From Phalacrocorax aristotelis (taxonomy: Eukaryota > Chordata > Aves > Suliformes > Phalacrocoracidae), in assembly GCF_949628215.1 (NCBI RefSeq), contig NC_134276.1:216834610-216898609 (forward strand): DNA of 64,000 bases. The letters run 5' to 3'. The translations under genes were made by a program, and so were the position numbers. The notes under the pieces are model-generated. The model ran no database searches. It was not told the DNA's origin and worked only from the letters and a program-made list of their open reading frames with translations. Of this stretch, positions 51,401-61,560 are shown piece after piece. Each line of letters begins with the position of its first letter. Within the stretch, counting starts at the first letter, position 1.

Positions 51401-54400
51401 TACAAAAAAAAAAAACCCCAAACCCCAACTTCCAAAGATTTATTTACTGTTTTGCAACTTGGAGATTTCTTAAAAACAAAAAACCTACAATACTTTTACC
51501 TAAAGGCATGGATCTTTTCCAATGCAGGCATGGGCTCTGTTGAAATATGTGTTTATTGGATTGTGTAAGTGTGTCTTCATGGCTGGAAAAGAAACAATTC
51601 TGTCTTCTGTCAGAGGTATTGTATACACAAACATATAAACATGCAGACCAGCATTTATGGTACTGACCAATATTGTTAATGATGCTTTGAATGTTTGCCC
51701 GTGCTCAGCTGGAAAGCACAAAACACAGTCATTAATGAAATCTTCCTAATGATGATGCGTTGGTCTTCTACACTATAAAATGCTTATTGGAACCAGACTG
51801 GTATAGTTCATCTGCATCTATATTTCCAGATGAGATTATAATTAATTCTGTTTTAGTAATATTTCTCTTAAAAAAACCCTGAAAACAAAGCAAAAATATA
51901 CACTGTTTCACACTCTGCAGTCAGAAAACAGTAGCATTAAGTTTCTTATGCCATTCCGTCTCTCTGTGTGCCTTGTGATTCTGTCTTTAATTACATGGCA
52001 ACACACCACTGAACAATATCACATGTAGTTTTCCCCTGCTATAAATGCATGTGACATTTAAAAAGGTAGCTTGATCACAGTTATAACTGCTACATGGGGA
52101 GCAGGAATTTAATAACAGAGGGCTCTCCATCTATTGGGCAAGTACATGGTGAGACTTGGTATCTGGCTATTGAGGATAAATTTGTTCAGAGAAGAACTAG
52201 AGCATGATTATTTTTAACAATGAAGGTAATTAACCATTGGAAAAATTTACCAAGGGTACCAAGAATTCTCCACAACTGGAACGTTTTTAATTAAAATATG
52301 CTCTAACGGAACCTCAGGTTTCAGGCTTGAAACAAGAACTGACTCAGGGAAATCCTGTTGCCAGTGTGATGAGGGGAGTCTGAGTCGCTGATCACAGGCA
52401 TCCCTTCTGGCCTTGAAATCTATTAATCTCGCACAGAGTGTATTACTGTACTTGCCAAAGACAATGAAAGTTGAAAGATGCACCTTAAATGAGCCAAGGG
52501 GGCTTTGCAAGCTATGCTTACAAGTTGTAGGAAACCCAAAACTTTCAGTTTACCTTTTGAGAACCTGTAAGTGGTGATGTAATGAAAGGTGGAAGCATGG
52601 AAATGTTCTCATGTTCTTCTGATGAAATAATAAATCCAAGGAGTCTGAAGATATGAGGAATTTGAGCAATGGGAATTTATTTAAGGGAATTTGAATTCCA
52701 AGTATAATCATGTCAGGTAACGATATATTTTATCATTACCAGATATAACACTTCCTTGTAAAAGAAAAGATTAGAGAGGACTTCCGCAATTTGCAAGCAT
52801 GTAACAGGTTCTGTGCATGCAGGAGGAATATATTAAAACTATGTTGAAGATAAGGGTTCTGCCTTCACAGACCTGCCTTGACATCGTTATTCACAAAGGG
52901 CATGGCCTCGAGCAAGAATACGAGACTTTCTGCTCCATTTTGATAAATTCTGAATCTCGAGTCACTGAGGTGTTTCATGGAAATCCCATCTTTGAAACGG
53001 CTCATTTATAATAATGCACTTGTAGCATCCACCGCTGTCACAAATAGCTCCTGGGATCATGTTGTCTTAAACTGGTCTTTTCCTTACCACAAATGTCAGA
53101 AAAGAGAAAGACAGTCTGAACAGCTCAAATAGTCAAGAGAGGAGGAAGACAGTTCCTGAACTGAACAGACTGTCACAACCTAACAGATTCAGATAGGGTT
53201 TTTAAAATTTATTTTTTACTTTCTCCAGTATTTTTAATGTATTGGGCTAATAAGCTTATTGTGCTAATGTTGTCTAATGTTTTGTAAGTGTCACCAACCA
53301 GCACAGTAAGTAAAAATCCTTAAATCTCCCAAGGTTTCTGCTACTGTCTTGCCTTAAAATAGCCTAGTGGATGGAACACTGAGCCGGGGTCTGGGTCCAT
53401 TTCACGGTTTAGTAACAGCTCGTATGTACAGACTCGAGCCAGTCTCTTAATTTATTAGGTGTATCTGTTATTTCTTCTGTGAGAACAGTACTCCACAGGA
53501 GAATTAGGAGACTGAATTGCATTATTATCTTAGTGTTTCTGAAGCATAAAGTCCCATTATATGCATATAATCTGGTAAAAAATAGAGCTGGTTTGCTGAA
53601 CCTAAAATAAGAGTAAAGCCATTACTTTGAAATCTCTTCCCTCCATGCTTGTGTTGGATGGTTACCATTACTTCTTTCAGAGTTATTTACTTGTAAGAGA
53701 AAAGCGAAATGTACTCTGTTTTCAGGAATTTGTGTTCACCTGTTTTAAATCACATTAAATGGAAGCTTAACACACATCAGTGGTTTTCTTCCACTTTAAA
53801 ATTAAGTTTCATTAAAGGTATTTATTAGTTAAAAATAAGTGGGTTTGAAATTATTTCAACTATTTCTGACATATTATCAAGTGGCATAATCCTAAGATCT
53901 GGCTGAGATTTAAAAATGAGAGTCCAAAGTGTCATTCCGTTTTTAGCTGTCTAAATAAATTGCTGGACACTCAAAAGTGCAGAAATGCTATTCATTCTAG
54001 TATTTACAGCTCGAAGAGGAAATCTAAGGATCTACCCATCTACTCAGCAAGGAGAAAATGGAGGGCTTTGTGTTTCTGCAGTACTTTGGGTTCTATTATT
54101 GTAGTGTTATTTGTGTTCGGTGGAGCCTAAGGATCTTAGTGTTTTCCATTGTACTGAATTGAAGAGTTCTTTACAAATTTCCACCTTCATCTGACAAGGC
54201 CACAGAAGTCAGCAAGATTACACGCAGGACTGTGTAAAGGTTTGTAGGATTGAGTCCAGGTTCATGCTAAGCTGCTTATCCTGATCATTAAAATATTACC
54301 ATCTCTGAGATAGACTTGGGAAGCTCTTAAACAAACCCCAGCAACACCGTAACTGCAGAGGGAGCTTTAGAAAAAGGCTATAAATTGGAAAAGATTATAG

Positions 54401-57400
54401 TAGACGTAACATTATTCCTTTTGCAAAAGAGACCCAGGGGTCTTTAATGCAGTATTTTGTGCTATTTTTATGTTTAGAGCATATCAAACCGAGCACACGC
54501 TTCTGGTTTTTTGTCTACGCTGTGAACAATGTGAATAGTGTGATAGATGAGGTTAGTTGAAGTGATGATAAAGTCTCTGCAGAAGCTTTAGACAAAGGTT
54601 GCTGAAGATGTCATTTGTAGATAATGTAATGGCTCCTTGTTTTCCTTTCTTGTAGCACTTTGCCTAGTCTTGATGCTCCCTACCCCATGCTGGTATTCGT
54701 TGGCCCTCTAGCCTGTGGTAAGAGAGAGCTTACTCATAAGATCTGCAGACAGTTCAACAATTTCTTCAGATACGGGTAAGTTTGCTCCATAAGTTTGCAA
54801 GAATATCGAGTGATCAAGGCTAGAATTGATTCTCGTTTGTTTTTCTTTTTTAAAGAAGTTAACAACCAATAAATGTTCATTGCTATGCATTTTGTCTCTT
54901 CCCAGGGCTTGATTGCCTGAAGTCATCAAATACTTCCTTAAAAGAAAAGCTATTTAAATCATCATGTTCTTTTCAAAGGTGAACAGCAAACAAACAAACA
55001 AAAATGTGTCATTTAGTGCTCCTTTTATTGATCTGTTCTATCTATGCTCACTAATGCCCCTCAACCTAAACATCTGTTTAGATACGTATGCATTTCTCTT
55101 AAGTTTTGTAATGTACCTGCATATAAACACATTAGCATGCATGTGCAGGCTGCATCCAGAAGCTAGGAAAGGAAGCAAGTGCAATTGCTGGACCAGTTTA
55201 TTATTCTGTGAGTAGTGTTATCAAAGCAAATGGCACCTTTCAGACTTCACCACCTGCTGGGAGGACTAATTCTCCCTATCTGAAAGACCTGAGTTATGAT
55301 CCTTACCGCCTTGGGCTCCCTGTGCATTAAGTGGAGAGAAACTATCTCTTAACAAGGGAGATTCAGCCTTTGTGAATCGCTTCCCTGAGGTATCTACCTA
55401 TTTGCAGTGCGCAGTAGATAAGAAGTCTGGCTCAGTTAGATCACCACTATCTGTTGCCTGAGATTAGGTGGTGCAAGCTGTTCCTTTTGTCCACCCGGTC
55501 CATTCTTCACAGTACCTAACTTTCACAGAAATACTCCGAGGGCTGGAGCCCCTCTGCTGCGAGGCCGGGCTGGGAGAGCTGGGGTTGTTCAGCCTGGGGA
55601 AGAGAAGCTGCGGGGAGACCTTATTGCGGCCTTTCAGTGCTTAAAGGGGGGCTGTGGGAAGGATGGGGGTGACCTCTTTAGCAAGATCTGCTGTGACAGG
55701 ACAAGGGGTGATGGTTTTAAACTAAAGGAGGGGAGATTCAGACTAGAGATAAGGAAGAATTTTTTACGCTGAGGGTGGTGAGACCCTGGCCCAGGTTGCC
55801 CAGAGAGGTAGGAGATGCCCCATCCCTGGAAACATCCAAGGTCAGGACGGGGCTCTGAGCAACCTGATCTAGTTGAAGATGTCCCTGCTCACGGCGGGGG
55901 GGTTGGACTAGATGACCTCTAAAAGTCCCTTCCAACCCAAGACATTCTATATTTCACAGGTCCCACAGCACACACTATTCAGCACTGGTCTGTATTCCTG
56001 TTATGTTATCTCCTCTATTTTCTCAATGTTTTCATTACATGAACGTATCCATTCATTTTTACCCAGACTTGGCCACAGTTTCCCATGCACAGCTTTTGCC
56101 GCAGTAGGGCCTGGGTCTATATTTGTGCACTCTTAGGCACTGAAGTGGTGAGCTGCAAGAAAGGGACGATGGCAACCTGCATGTGAGAATGATTCCTCAG
56201 AGTTCTCAGCATCACAGGACCGTGCTCTGCTTGTCGATGTGATGTCGACAAGTAGTAGCCGCCTTCCCTAAGGCTTCTTCACACCACGGTGAAGTAGCCT
56301 GTATGTATTTCTGTCTGCTCTGTACTCAGATTATAGCCGCTTGCTAGATTAGATCATTAAACTGGCAAGTTGAAAGGACATTTTAAGAAAGGATCTGCGA
56401 AGCTTATGTGACTGGAAAAACGATCTTTTGCCTTTCTTTAAAGCAACTACTATGTTTTGAAAGAACTAGATTGGAAATTATAAACTAATTGAATACCAAT
56501 GGAAATTTTCCCAGCGCTATGTGGTTTTTTTTAAGAGCATTGTTTTTACACTGTGTATTTTATTTCCTGTAAGTTCTATGCATGAGGGGGAAAAAAAAAA
56601 GGAGAGACAGAATCTTAGCAGAGCAGAAAATTGCAGCCATAAAGCAAAGTTGTATTTTAATTATTCAGTGGAGATTTAAGCAATTTTATGGCTTACACTT
56701 TTAAATTTCAAACATTCCACTCATTAAAAATGTATTTCATGCAAGATACACTGGCAGTTTGAATGTAAACACGGCCTTGCAATTAAAAAGGGTTGTAATG
56801 TTTAAAAGTGCTTCAAAAAACAAAGTGAAATTAGACCCTCAAACCATCTGGCTAGTGCTCAGGAATGACCTTTAAAGCTGGATGCGTTCATAATATCTTA
56901 AAGAAAATCAGGCCTTTGAAGTGAAATTTTACACAGTCCATGTGTCGTGCACCGTTCCCATTTGCCACAGCTTGCTGATAAAAAAAAAAAAGTGGCACCC
57001 TCTAATGCCGCGATAGTTGAGATCTGTCAAGCTCTGCATTACAGACCAAACTTCTCAATGGTTTATACCTCAGCTACCTTGAATAAATGAACAGAAGTGT
57101 CCTGGTAGGAGGTATTCTAGTAGGTGGTATATTTTTTTGTCATGTTTTTCAGGACAACCTAGCAGAAGTCAAAGAGTTAAAATGTCACCCGTGTGAATCA
57201 ATGCCAAACCTCCACATCATACTTTTGTTCCTGTTATCCTACGATGTAGAAAATAAAAACAAAACCAAAGCAGAAGCAAGTAGCAAAATATACTTTCCTA
57301 AGATAGAACATGACCCGCTGCATCCTTTAATCTAAAATTGCTACTTGCATTGACTTAACTGGGTTTTTTGGGTTTGTTTGGGTTTATTTTAGTGTTTCAT

Positions 57401-59308
57401 TCTGGTAGTAAGCTCACGTATCTGAGGTCCATCCTATTGTCCTTACGTGGTGGCAGGCAATTACTTTTCCTGCCTTGTATCTCACTTATCTCCCTAGTTT
57501 CAGGATTGTTTCTCCCTTTACTGTTAGGGGGTCTGTTTAAAGATTGGTCTTTATATCTCTTTCTTAACCTCACAGTTCAGCCTAACTCCTAGTCTCCTTT
57601 TCCATATTTAGGATTCTACTTTATATCATCCCCAAGCTGACATAACTGGAAATAAATGGTTTCATCATTTCTCTATTACAGGGTGCTGTGACAGCTTCAG
57701 TTCAGGCTACCCTGGGTTGGGGGGGGATTTATAGCCAAAATGTAATGTTACATTTAAACTTTTTTTTTTTATTTATGGGTTAATCTTTCAATATGCGGCA
57801 TTAGCAGTGTGATTTGCACCTCTTTATATTTCTCATATTTCTTCTCTTCTTAAAAATAAAATGATTTGTAGTATTCTCCCTTTCCCCCCTTCCTATTCCA
57901 TAGCTGCTTCTATGATTGAAAACAGGTTATTTCTTTATTATACCATATATCTCCCAGTCCCTGTCACACTACCAGAGCAGCTTACTTTGGTGAAGAAAAC
58001 AGACTTGACTACTATTTCGTTTCTCAAGAAGCATTTGACAAAATGGTGAACACAGTAAGTACCTGACTAGTATCCTATTAGGCCTATTCCCTATACCAGA
58101 GTGAACTCAACGTCTCTGTCTAGGTCTGATTTTCTAGTATTAAGTTTGTGTCTCTGTGTGTGCATGCTTATTCACTTAGAGTTATGTGGCTTACGTTCAT
58201 ACACAGAAACCAGAAATGTGTTGTGTATTTGTGCTGTCTTGTATTCTGTGTGCATACATGGAAACCATTAAATGGGCATAATGGTCAGTAGGAATCTTTA
58301 AACAGTAGTATAATACAAACTTATAATATACTTATAATATTAAACTTAAATATACAAATATCTACTGTGTGTGTAGGAAAGAAAAACTGAAATAGCTGCC
58401 ATCTTTTTTTCTTTCCAAAATCTTCCAGCAACCCTGAGGGAATGCAGTCTTTTAAAGTTGAGCAAATTCACCCTAAAGGCATTGTGTTTCTCTCTGAAGG
58501 CAGTGTGCCTCCAGCTACTGCTTCTGATGTCTTTTGCTGCCTGCAATAAAACTTTGGCTTAAAAAGCCACAACAGAGCTCATTATTTGTACGTACACAAA
58601 CAGGGGAGCCAACACAGTCTTAAGCAACTGATCTGGTCCTTAATGATAACTCTCATTAATCAAGTAGTTTAATTTTAAAATAATATAATCTGCTTACATC
58701 TCTCTAGACATACTACTGGGAACCAAATTTTCAGTTGTCAGCTTTTAACTTTGAAATTTCTTGGCCAATTACACATTCTCCTTGCAGATTTGTTTCTGTC
58801 CTCTCTTTTCTTTGCTGTCTCCTATTTTATATGGCGCGGCCATATGGTTTGATGTAACGTCAAAAGAAGGATGCCCCTTGCTTTAGATCTTGCTTTCTTT
58901 ACAGTGTGAATGAATTACCAATGAAAGCTGTAACCTGTCAGCAGCTTGTTTTCAAGACACCGGTGTTTTATTATCCATGAACAATGCAGAAGCCCGTACC
59001 CTGCAGGACTGGCGATGTGCTTTTCCCTGCAAATTTTGTGCCCCCATTGGCCTCATTATCACTGATGATTTAGGCAGGGAGAAACTTTGTAGGGGGAGAA
59101 AGCAAGGAAGTCCAGCGAGGTTATGCTCCTTTAAGAAAATAGTTTTCCCTTAAAATCTTTCCTTTGTCATTATACTCGCTCTTTTGAATTTCAGGGGAAG
59201 TTTATAGCAACCTTTAAATACAGTGGCTTTTACTACGGACTTGGAAGAGACACTGTAGAATCAATTGCCAGAGAGGGTCTTGCAACCTGTGTTCACTTAG
59301 AAATAGAG
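33216..59308 (+). CDS. LRRGUK: LRRGUK (leucine-rich repeat and guanylate kinase-like domain protein), 13 exons, 3' incomplete
   Basis: The reconstructed join of thirteen exons gives about 485 codons without a stop. Order: an acidic N-terminus (residues about 1-69), a short linker, nine SDS22-like leucine-rich repeats (about 115-325; e.g. LQKLELSYNKI, LTHLSLAHNRL, LQKLDLSSNKI, LRVLNLLKNPI), an LRR cap with the TELDLKK segment, a linker with NKYDPPPEVV, then the first part of a guanylate kinase-like domain (P-loop region GPLACGKREL at about 393-402, CHTTR at about 417). The end of that domain and the C-terminal tail lie beyond position 64000; the human protein is about 825 residues. In mice LRRGUK is needed for sperm head shaping, manchette and tail formation. 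EXOC4 is the upstream neighbour, as in other vertebrates. The least certain part is the exon 1 donor. Confidence 0.95.
34565..34672 (+). CDS. LRRGUK: LRRGUK exon 2
   Basis: Acceptor ATTTTATAG before 34565, donor GTAAGT at 34673, phase 0 at both ends, 36 codons. The peptide GQFDGVLDEDTVAEGLHKLG is followed by EYVYLNLSLS, the lead-in to the LRR domain that resembles the mammalian gene. Confidence 0.9.
35335..35416 (+). CDS. LRRGUK: LRRGUK exon 3
   Basis: Acceptor TTTTCCCAG, donor GTATGT at 35417. The exon encodes GRELSDINILSRYIHLQKLE and LSYNKIN, the first leucine-rich repeat. It ends with the first base of an Asp codon completed by exon 4. Confidence 0.93.
36478..36578 (+). CDS. LRRGUK: LRRGUK exon 4
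   Basis: Acceptor TTACTAG, donor GTAAGT at 36579. Joined to exon 3 it reads DLSCVSHMPYLLELNASNNE and then FKPPKNLK, a second repeat and linker that closely match mammalian LRRGUK. Confidence 0.95.
37336..37417 (+). CDS. LRRGUK: LRRGUK exon 5, upstream of a U12-type intron
   Basis: Acceptor TTCTTTAG. The exon encodes EVDFSHNQIPKMQDLSAYQS and LTKLLLD, repeats 3 and the start of 4. The donor is GTATCCTTT at 37418-37426, a perfect U12-class site, leaving one base of a split codon. Reading on past this site gives sequence unlike any LRR. Confidence 0.9.
37418..40707 (+). other. LRRGUK: LRRGUK intron 5, predicted minor (U12-type) intron
   Basis: The 5' end GTATCCTTT fits the U12 5' splice-site consensus exactly. 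Near the 3' end TTCCTTAAA at 40680-40688 is one base from the U12 branch consensus TTCCTTAAC, and the acceptor TAG at 40705-40707 follows about 21 bases after the branch region. There is no conventional polypyrimidine tract between branch site and acceptor, as expected for this class. The 3.3 kb intron contains no recognised repeat except a 16-base T run at 39646-39661. Confidence 0.8.
40708..40832 (+). CDS. LRRGUK: LRRGUK exon 6
   Basis: After the U12-type acceptor the join gives a Phe codon, then NNIEEIRGLEKCHSLTHLSL and AHNRLTAISGLENLPIRVLN, completing repeat 4 and giving repeat 5 and part of 6. Donor GTAAGA at 40833, phase 0. Confidence 0.92.
40833..44247 (+). other. LRRGUK: LRRGUK intron 6
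   Basis: A standard GT-AG intron of about 3.4 kb with one short CR1 relic near its start. The remainder is AT-rich unique sequence in which I see no gene. Confidence 0.85.
40966..41100 (-). mobile_element. short CR1 LINE 3' relic, antisense, in LRRGUK intron 6
   Basis: The + strand opens with gatcatagaatggtataagtt and continues with a decayed CR1 3'UTR (gttgctcagggccttgtccagc, then 'gaatgtctccaaagatac'). It is only about 135 bp and more diverged than the other copies, so it is an older insertion. Confidence 0.8.
44248..44391 (+). CDS. LRRGUK: LRRGUK exon 7
   Basis: Acceptor CGTCTTAG, donor GTAGCA at 44392, phase 0, 48 codons. It encodes SSNQIEKITVLGSLKTLQKL, DLSSNKITSLEGLEEHDLLE and TINLEDNQ: repeats 6 (end), 7 and 8 of the SDS22-like LRR domain. 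Confidence 0.95.
44392..46645 (+). other. LRRGUK: LRRGUK intron 7
   Basis: About 2.25 kb of AT-rich unique sequence with short T runs. A frame at 44973-45185 has no recognisable similarity. No gene or repeat is seen. Confidence 0.85.
46646..46726 (+). CDS. LRRGUK: LRRGUK exon 8
   Basis: Acceptor CTAATTAG, donor GTAAGA at 46727, 27 codons in phase 0. It encodes IAELRELECIEDLPLLRVLN then LLKNPIQ, the ninth repeat, whose LxNPI end is typical of the last SDS22-type repeat before the cap. Confidence 0.95.
46727..48169 (+). other. LRRGUK: LRRGUK intron 8
   Basis: A 1.4 kb GT-AG intron of AT-rich unique sequence. No repeat or additional exon is recognised. Confidence 0.85.
48170..48256 (+). CDS. 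LRRGUK: LRRGUK exon 9 (LRR cap)
   Basis: Acceptor TGTCCTTCAG, donor GTATGT at 48257, phase 0, 29 codons. It encodes EQTDYWLSVIFMLLQLTELD and LKKISVEEK, the C-terminal LRR cap that closes the solenoid. Confidence 0.95.
49027..49080. repeat. direct repeat, copy 1
   Basis: The segment beginning actttgtcttatgtggcaat and ending ttgaatatattt has a close copy at 50029-50084. It includes AATAAA at 49060-49065. The pair could be ends of an old LTR-like element, two copies of one old repeat, or a local duplication. Confidence 0.55.
50029..50084. repeat. direct repeat, copy 2
   Basis: Begins actttgcatcttatgtggca and ends ggttgaatatatt. It matches copy 1 at roughly 45 of 52 positions, with a 2-base insertion. 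No target duplication or internal retroviral frame was identified between the copies. Confidence 0.55.
50310..50416 (+). CDS. LRRGUK: LRRGUK exon 10 (linker)
   Basis: Acceptor GGAAACAG, donor GTAAGC at 50417. It encodes VAAVNKYDPPPEVVAAKDHM then THVMYSMLQPQRIFD, the linker between the LRR cap and the guanylate kinase-like domain. It ends with two bases of a Ser codon completed by exon 11. Confidence 0.95.
50417..54655 (+). other. LRRGUK: LRRGUK intron 10
   Basis: 4.2 kb, the longest complete intron of the gene here. AT-rich and repeat-poor, with no extra exon or CR1 copy seen. Confidence 0.85.
54656..54775 (+). CDS. LRRGUK: LRRGUK exon 11 (guanylate kinase-like P-loop)
   Basis: Acceptor TTTCTTGTAG, donor GTAAGT at 54776. 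It encodes TLPSLDAPYPMLVFVGPLAC then GKRELTHKICRQFNNFFRY. The P-loop is GPLACGKR: the Gly and Lys of a Walker A motif are kept, but the following Ser/Thr that normally helps bind Mg-nucleotide is Arg. The exon ends GG, completed to a Gly codon by exon 12. Confidence 0.96.
54776..57957 (+). other. LRRGUK: LRRGUK intron 11
   Basis: 3.2 kb with one CR1 insertion (55.53-55.95 kb) and a T run at 57760-57770. A unique segment at about 56.85-57.06 kb is a possible conserved element. Otherwise nothing is recognised. Confidence 0.85.
55530..55951 (+). mobile_element. CR1 LINE 3' fragment, sense, in LRRGUK intron 11
   Basis: The + strand has the RT C-terminal remnant (ggctggagcccctctgctgc, encoding GLEPLCC) and CR1 3'UTR, ending cccttccaacccaagacattctat. 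Same subfamily as the fragments at 7.5 and 8.5 kb. The 8-mer TTTCACAG occurs on both sides (55521-55528 and 55952-55959), a possible target-site duplication, unusual for CR1. It is sense to LRRGUK transcription. Confidence 0.9.
57958..58054 (+). CDS. LRRGUK: LRRGUK exon 12 (GMP-binding region)
   Basis: Acceptor TATCTCCCAG, donor GTAAGT at 58055. Joined to exon 11 it reads GPCHTTRAAYFGEENRLDYY then FVSQEAFDKMVNT. This corresponds to the guanylate-kinase S-x-TTR..R..GE..G.DY.F block. The TTR, GE and DY-F are kept; the second Arg that contacts GMP in true enzymes is Tyr. The correct frame is not the longest open one at this place. Confidence 0.95.
58055..59194 (+). other. LRRGUK: LRRGUK intron 12
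   Basis: 1.1 kb GT-AG intron. Its 3' part (about 58.89-59.12 kb) is mixed-composition unique sequence that might be conserved. No repeat is recognised. Confidence 0.85.
59195..59308 (+). CDS. LRRGUK: LRRGUK exon 13 (last exon in window)
   Basis: Acceptor GAATTTCAG, donor GTAAGA at 59309, phase 0, 38 codons. It encodes GKFIATFKYSGFYYGLGRDT then VESIAREGLATCVHLEIE. It aligns with the guanylate-kinase EFIEWAQFSGNYYG and LDID region, with the GMP-contacting Glu replaced by Ala and the Ser after YYG replaced by Leu. The next exon is not in the window. Confidence 0.96.
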
Positions 59309-61499
59309 GTAAGAATTACTTATTGCCTAACTGTTTTTGAATAAGTCGGTCTGTGAGAACTGTCCTGAGGAGGAATTAATGCAGTTTGACTAAGGTTTGC
59401 TAGCCACTTAGTGACACAAGAGACATCCTATGGCCTTCTGACCAGCCTACAGCTGCTGCTGCTCCTGCATTTGAACTGGTTGTGTGGGCTGCATTACCGT
59501 CACTGGAGATGTAGTTGTGCAGATGAACCGCATTTTTAACTCCACTACCTGTGTCAAGTAGGTCTCCATTGTCTATATATACACCACACCGCTCCCTTTA
59601 TAGGCACCCACATTTAGACAGATGCCTTCTGCTGGCTTCTTAAAATTCCCTGGCCTATTTTTTTCTGTCTTCAGCAGCCTCATATCCCCACCACATCACC
59701 AGTACTTTCCATTACCCTATCCTCAGCTTTTCAACCATGTGCTTTCCACCCATCTGCAGCTTATAGAGGGACTAGGCTAGAGCTGCACACCTACTGATCA
59801 CCCCTAAAAGAATGCCATGCTTCTCCTTTGTTGGTGAAGCAATGGAGGATGCATGCAGGCCTGAGGCAATATTTTGGCCAGAACTATTAAAAGATGCAAT
59901 CTCTTTGAGGGATTACTTTACCCTTTCGGAGGTTTGTTAGCTGCACGTGCACAGATGGCAGAATCTCAGAAGTCTTGCTGCGTTATGAAACTAGGTCACA
60001 AACCAAGTGTCAAAACCTACCTATTGGAATCCCAAAAGAATAACTTTTTAGCTAATTTTCTAATTATGTACTTCTCATTATCTTAGATCAAGATTTACTA
60101 GCTGGGGGTTAGGGTGATAAAAAGGAAGGGCATGCTACATTTTCTTCCGAAGTCTTTCTACAAAATAAGCTCCATCTTTACGAGCTTCCAAAATGAGAGA
60201 CTCTACCGAGTGCCCAGAATGTGATACTGAGAGTTGCTGGGCTTCACTGTGTTTGTAGGGCTCAGCTATACCTCTGGGGGATTACTACAAGTTCACAGGC
60301 ACTATTACACTCCATGATAGTTGGGAAAAAAATAATAGGTATAAAAAAGAATTGTGGGAGACTGCAGTGGTAACATAGGATCCTAAGTTGTGTATCCAGA
60401 GTTAGGGGAATGACTAGGGAGACTTGAGCGAAAATTGATAGTAAATCTAATTAATTTTAGGGTGATTATTTTGTTTGTGAAACTGATGATCGAAAACCTA
60501 GTTTTCAGTTAAGAACCTTAGTGCTCATAAGAAGTTTTAGTCCTCTGGCCCAAATAAATCCATAAACATTTACTAGCTTGCATATAAACATACAAATAAC
60601 AGAATAGCAGCACGTCAGTGCTAAAAACTTAGTAGTTCCTTGCTCAAATGGTTCACAATTTAATGCTGCAATCCTGCTCTTAAGTGCCTATTACTTGACT
60701 GATATTAAACGGCAAATTAATAGCTTAATCTCTGTGTAGTTCCACTTCCTTTTTCCTCAGTCTTGTGAGGACTGCGAATCGCCCTCAGTCTCCTCTGAGT
60801 GCAATAGGCATTGAGTGTGTGTGTTGTCTTGCCAGACAGACCCTAAATTTACAAAGGAAGAAAAATAGGAGAAGATTAAATACGATGGAATGGGGTGCCT
60901 TTTAAAGCTGTCAATTCTTCACAAAGTAGGTGTGTTACCAAAGAATTTAGGAGAAAGGACTTAATGGAATGTCATGTTTATTCATAAGGAGGTTAACCCA
61001 GAGACATAGACAGTGACCATAACTTTTACCGGGTATTGGCAAAGCTGCTGTCACGGACAGACAGCTAAGAAACTCCTTTGTCACTGAAGTTTCAAGATCA
61101 CGTAGTAATTATGCATAGTCTTGTATCACTGTGGACTCTGCTAGCAGATGAGAAACAATAATGGTGAGTTATGTATCTGGATGGAAGTTATCGAAGTCCA
61201 TTATCTTCTGCGAGGCTCATAACAAAAGTGATTTAGCACTATTAAAAGAAATTTTAATTATGGTTTGTGGGCTGGGACTAGAAATTTAGAGCTGTTCATT
61301 CCCTTTAATCTTGAGTATATCTTTCACTGATAAAGGAGACTGACACAAATTTAAAGTTAAATCTTGCTGAGTCTTCACTTCCAGTTGGTGAAGCTGCTGC
61401 GATTCTGACACACAGTTACGTGTCGGAGCAAGCACATTTGCTGTGCTTTCCCTTTGCTTGTGTAGCTACCAATACCTGCAGAGCAATTGAAGGAGCTGC

Positions 61500-61560
61500 A
61501 CGTTCCAACCAAGGGTCTAGTGGCGGAGTGGTTAATGCGTCTCACTGTGCTTCCAGAAAT
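61500..61560 (+). other. tRNA-like A-box string, possible old SINE relic
   Basis: GTCTAGTGGCGGAGTGGTTA followed by ATGCGTC resembles the acceptor/D-arm start of Leu/Ser-type tRNAs (TGGCNNAGTGGTTAANGCG). No anticodon stem or correctly placed B box follows, so it is not a tRNA gene. A GTTCCAACC string just upstream at 61502 is B-box-like but in the wrong order. It may be a decayed tRNA-derived SINE or chance. Confidence 0.2.

Noticed and set aside
57861..58049. 62-codon frame over LRRGUK exon 12
   Set aside because: Wrong frame. The exon is read one frame over (CHTTRAAYFGEEN) and begins at the acceptor at 57958.
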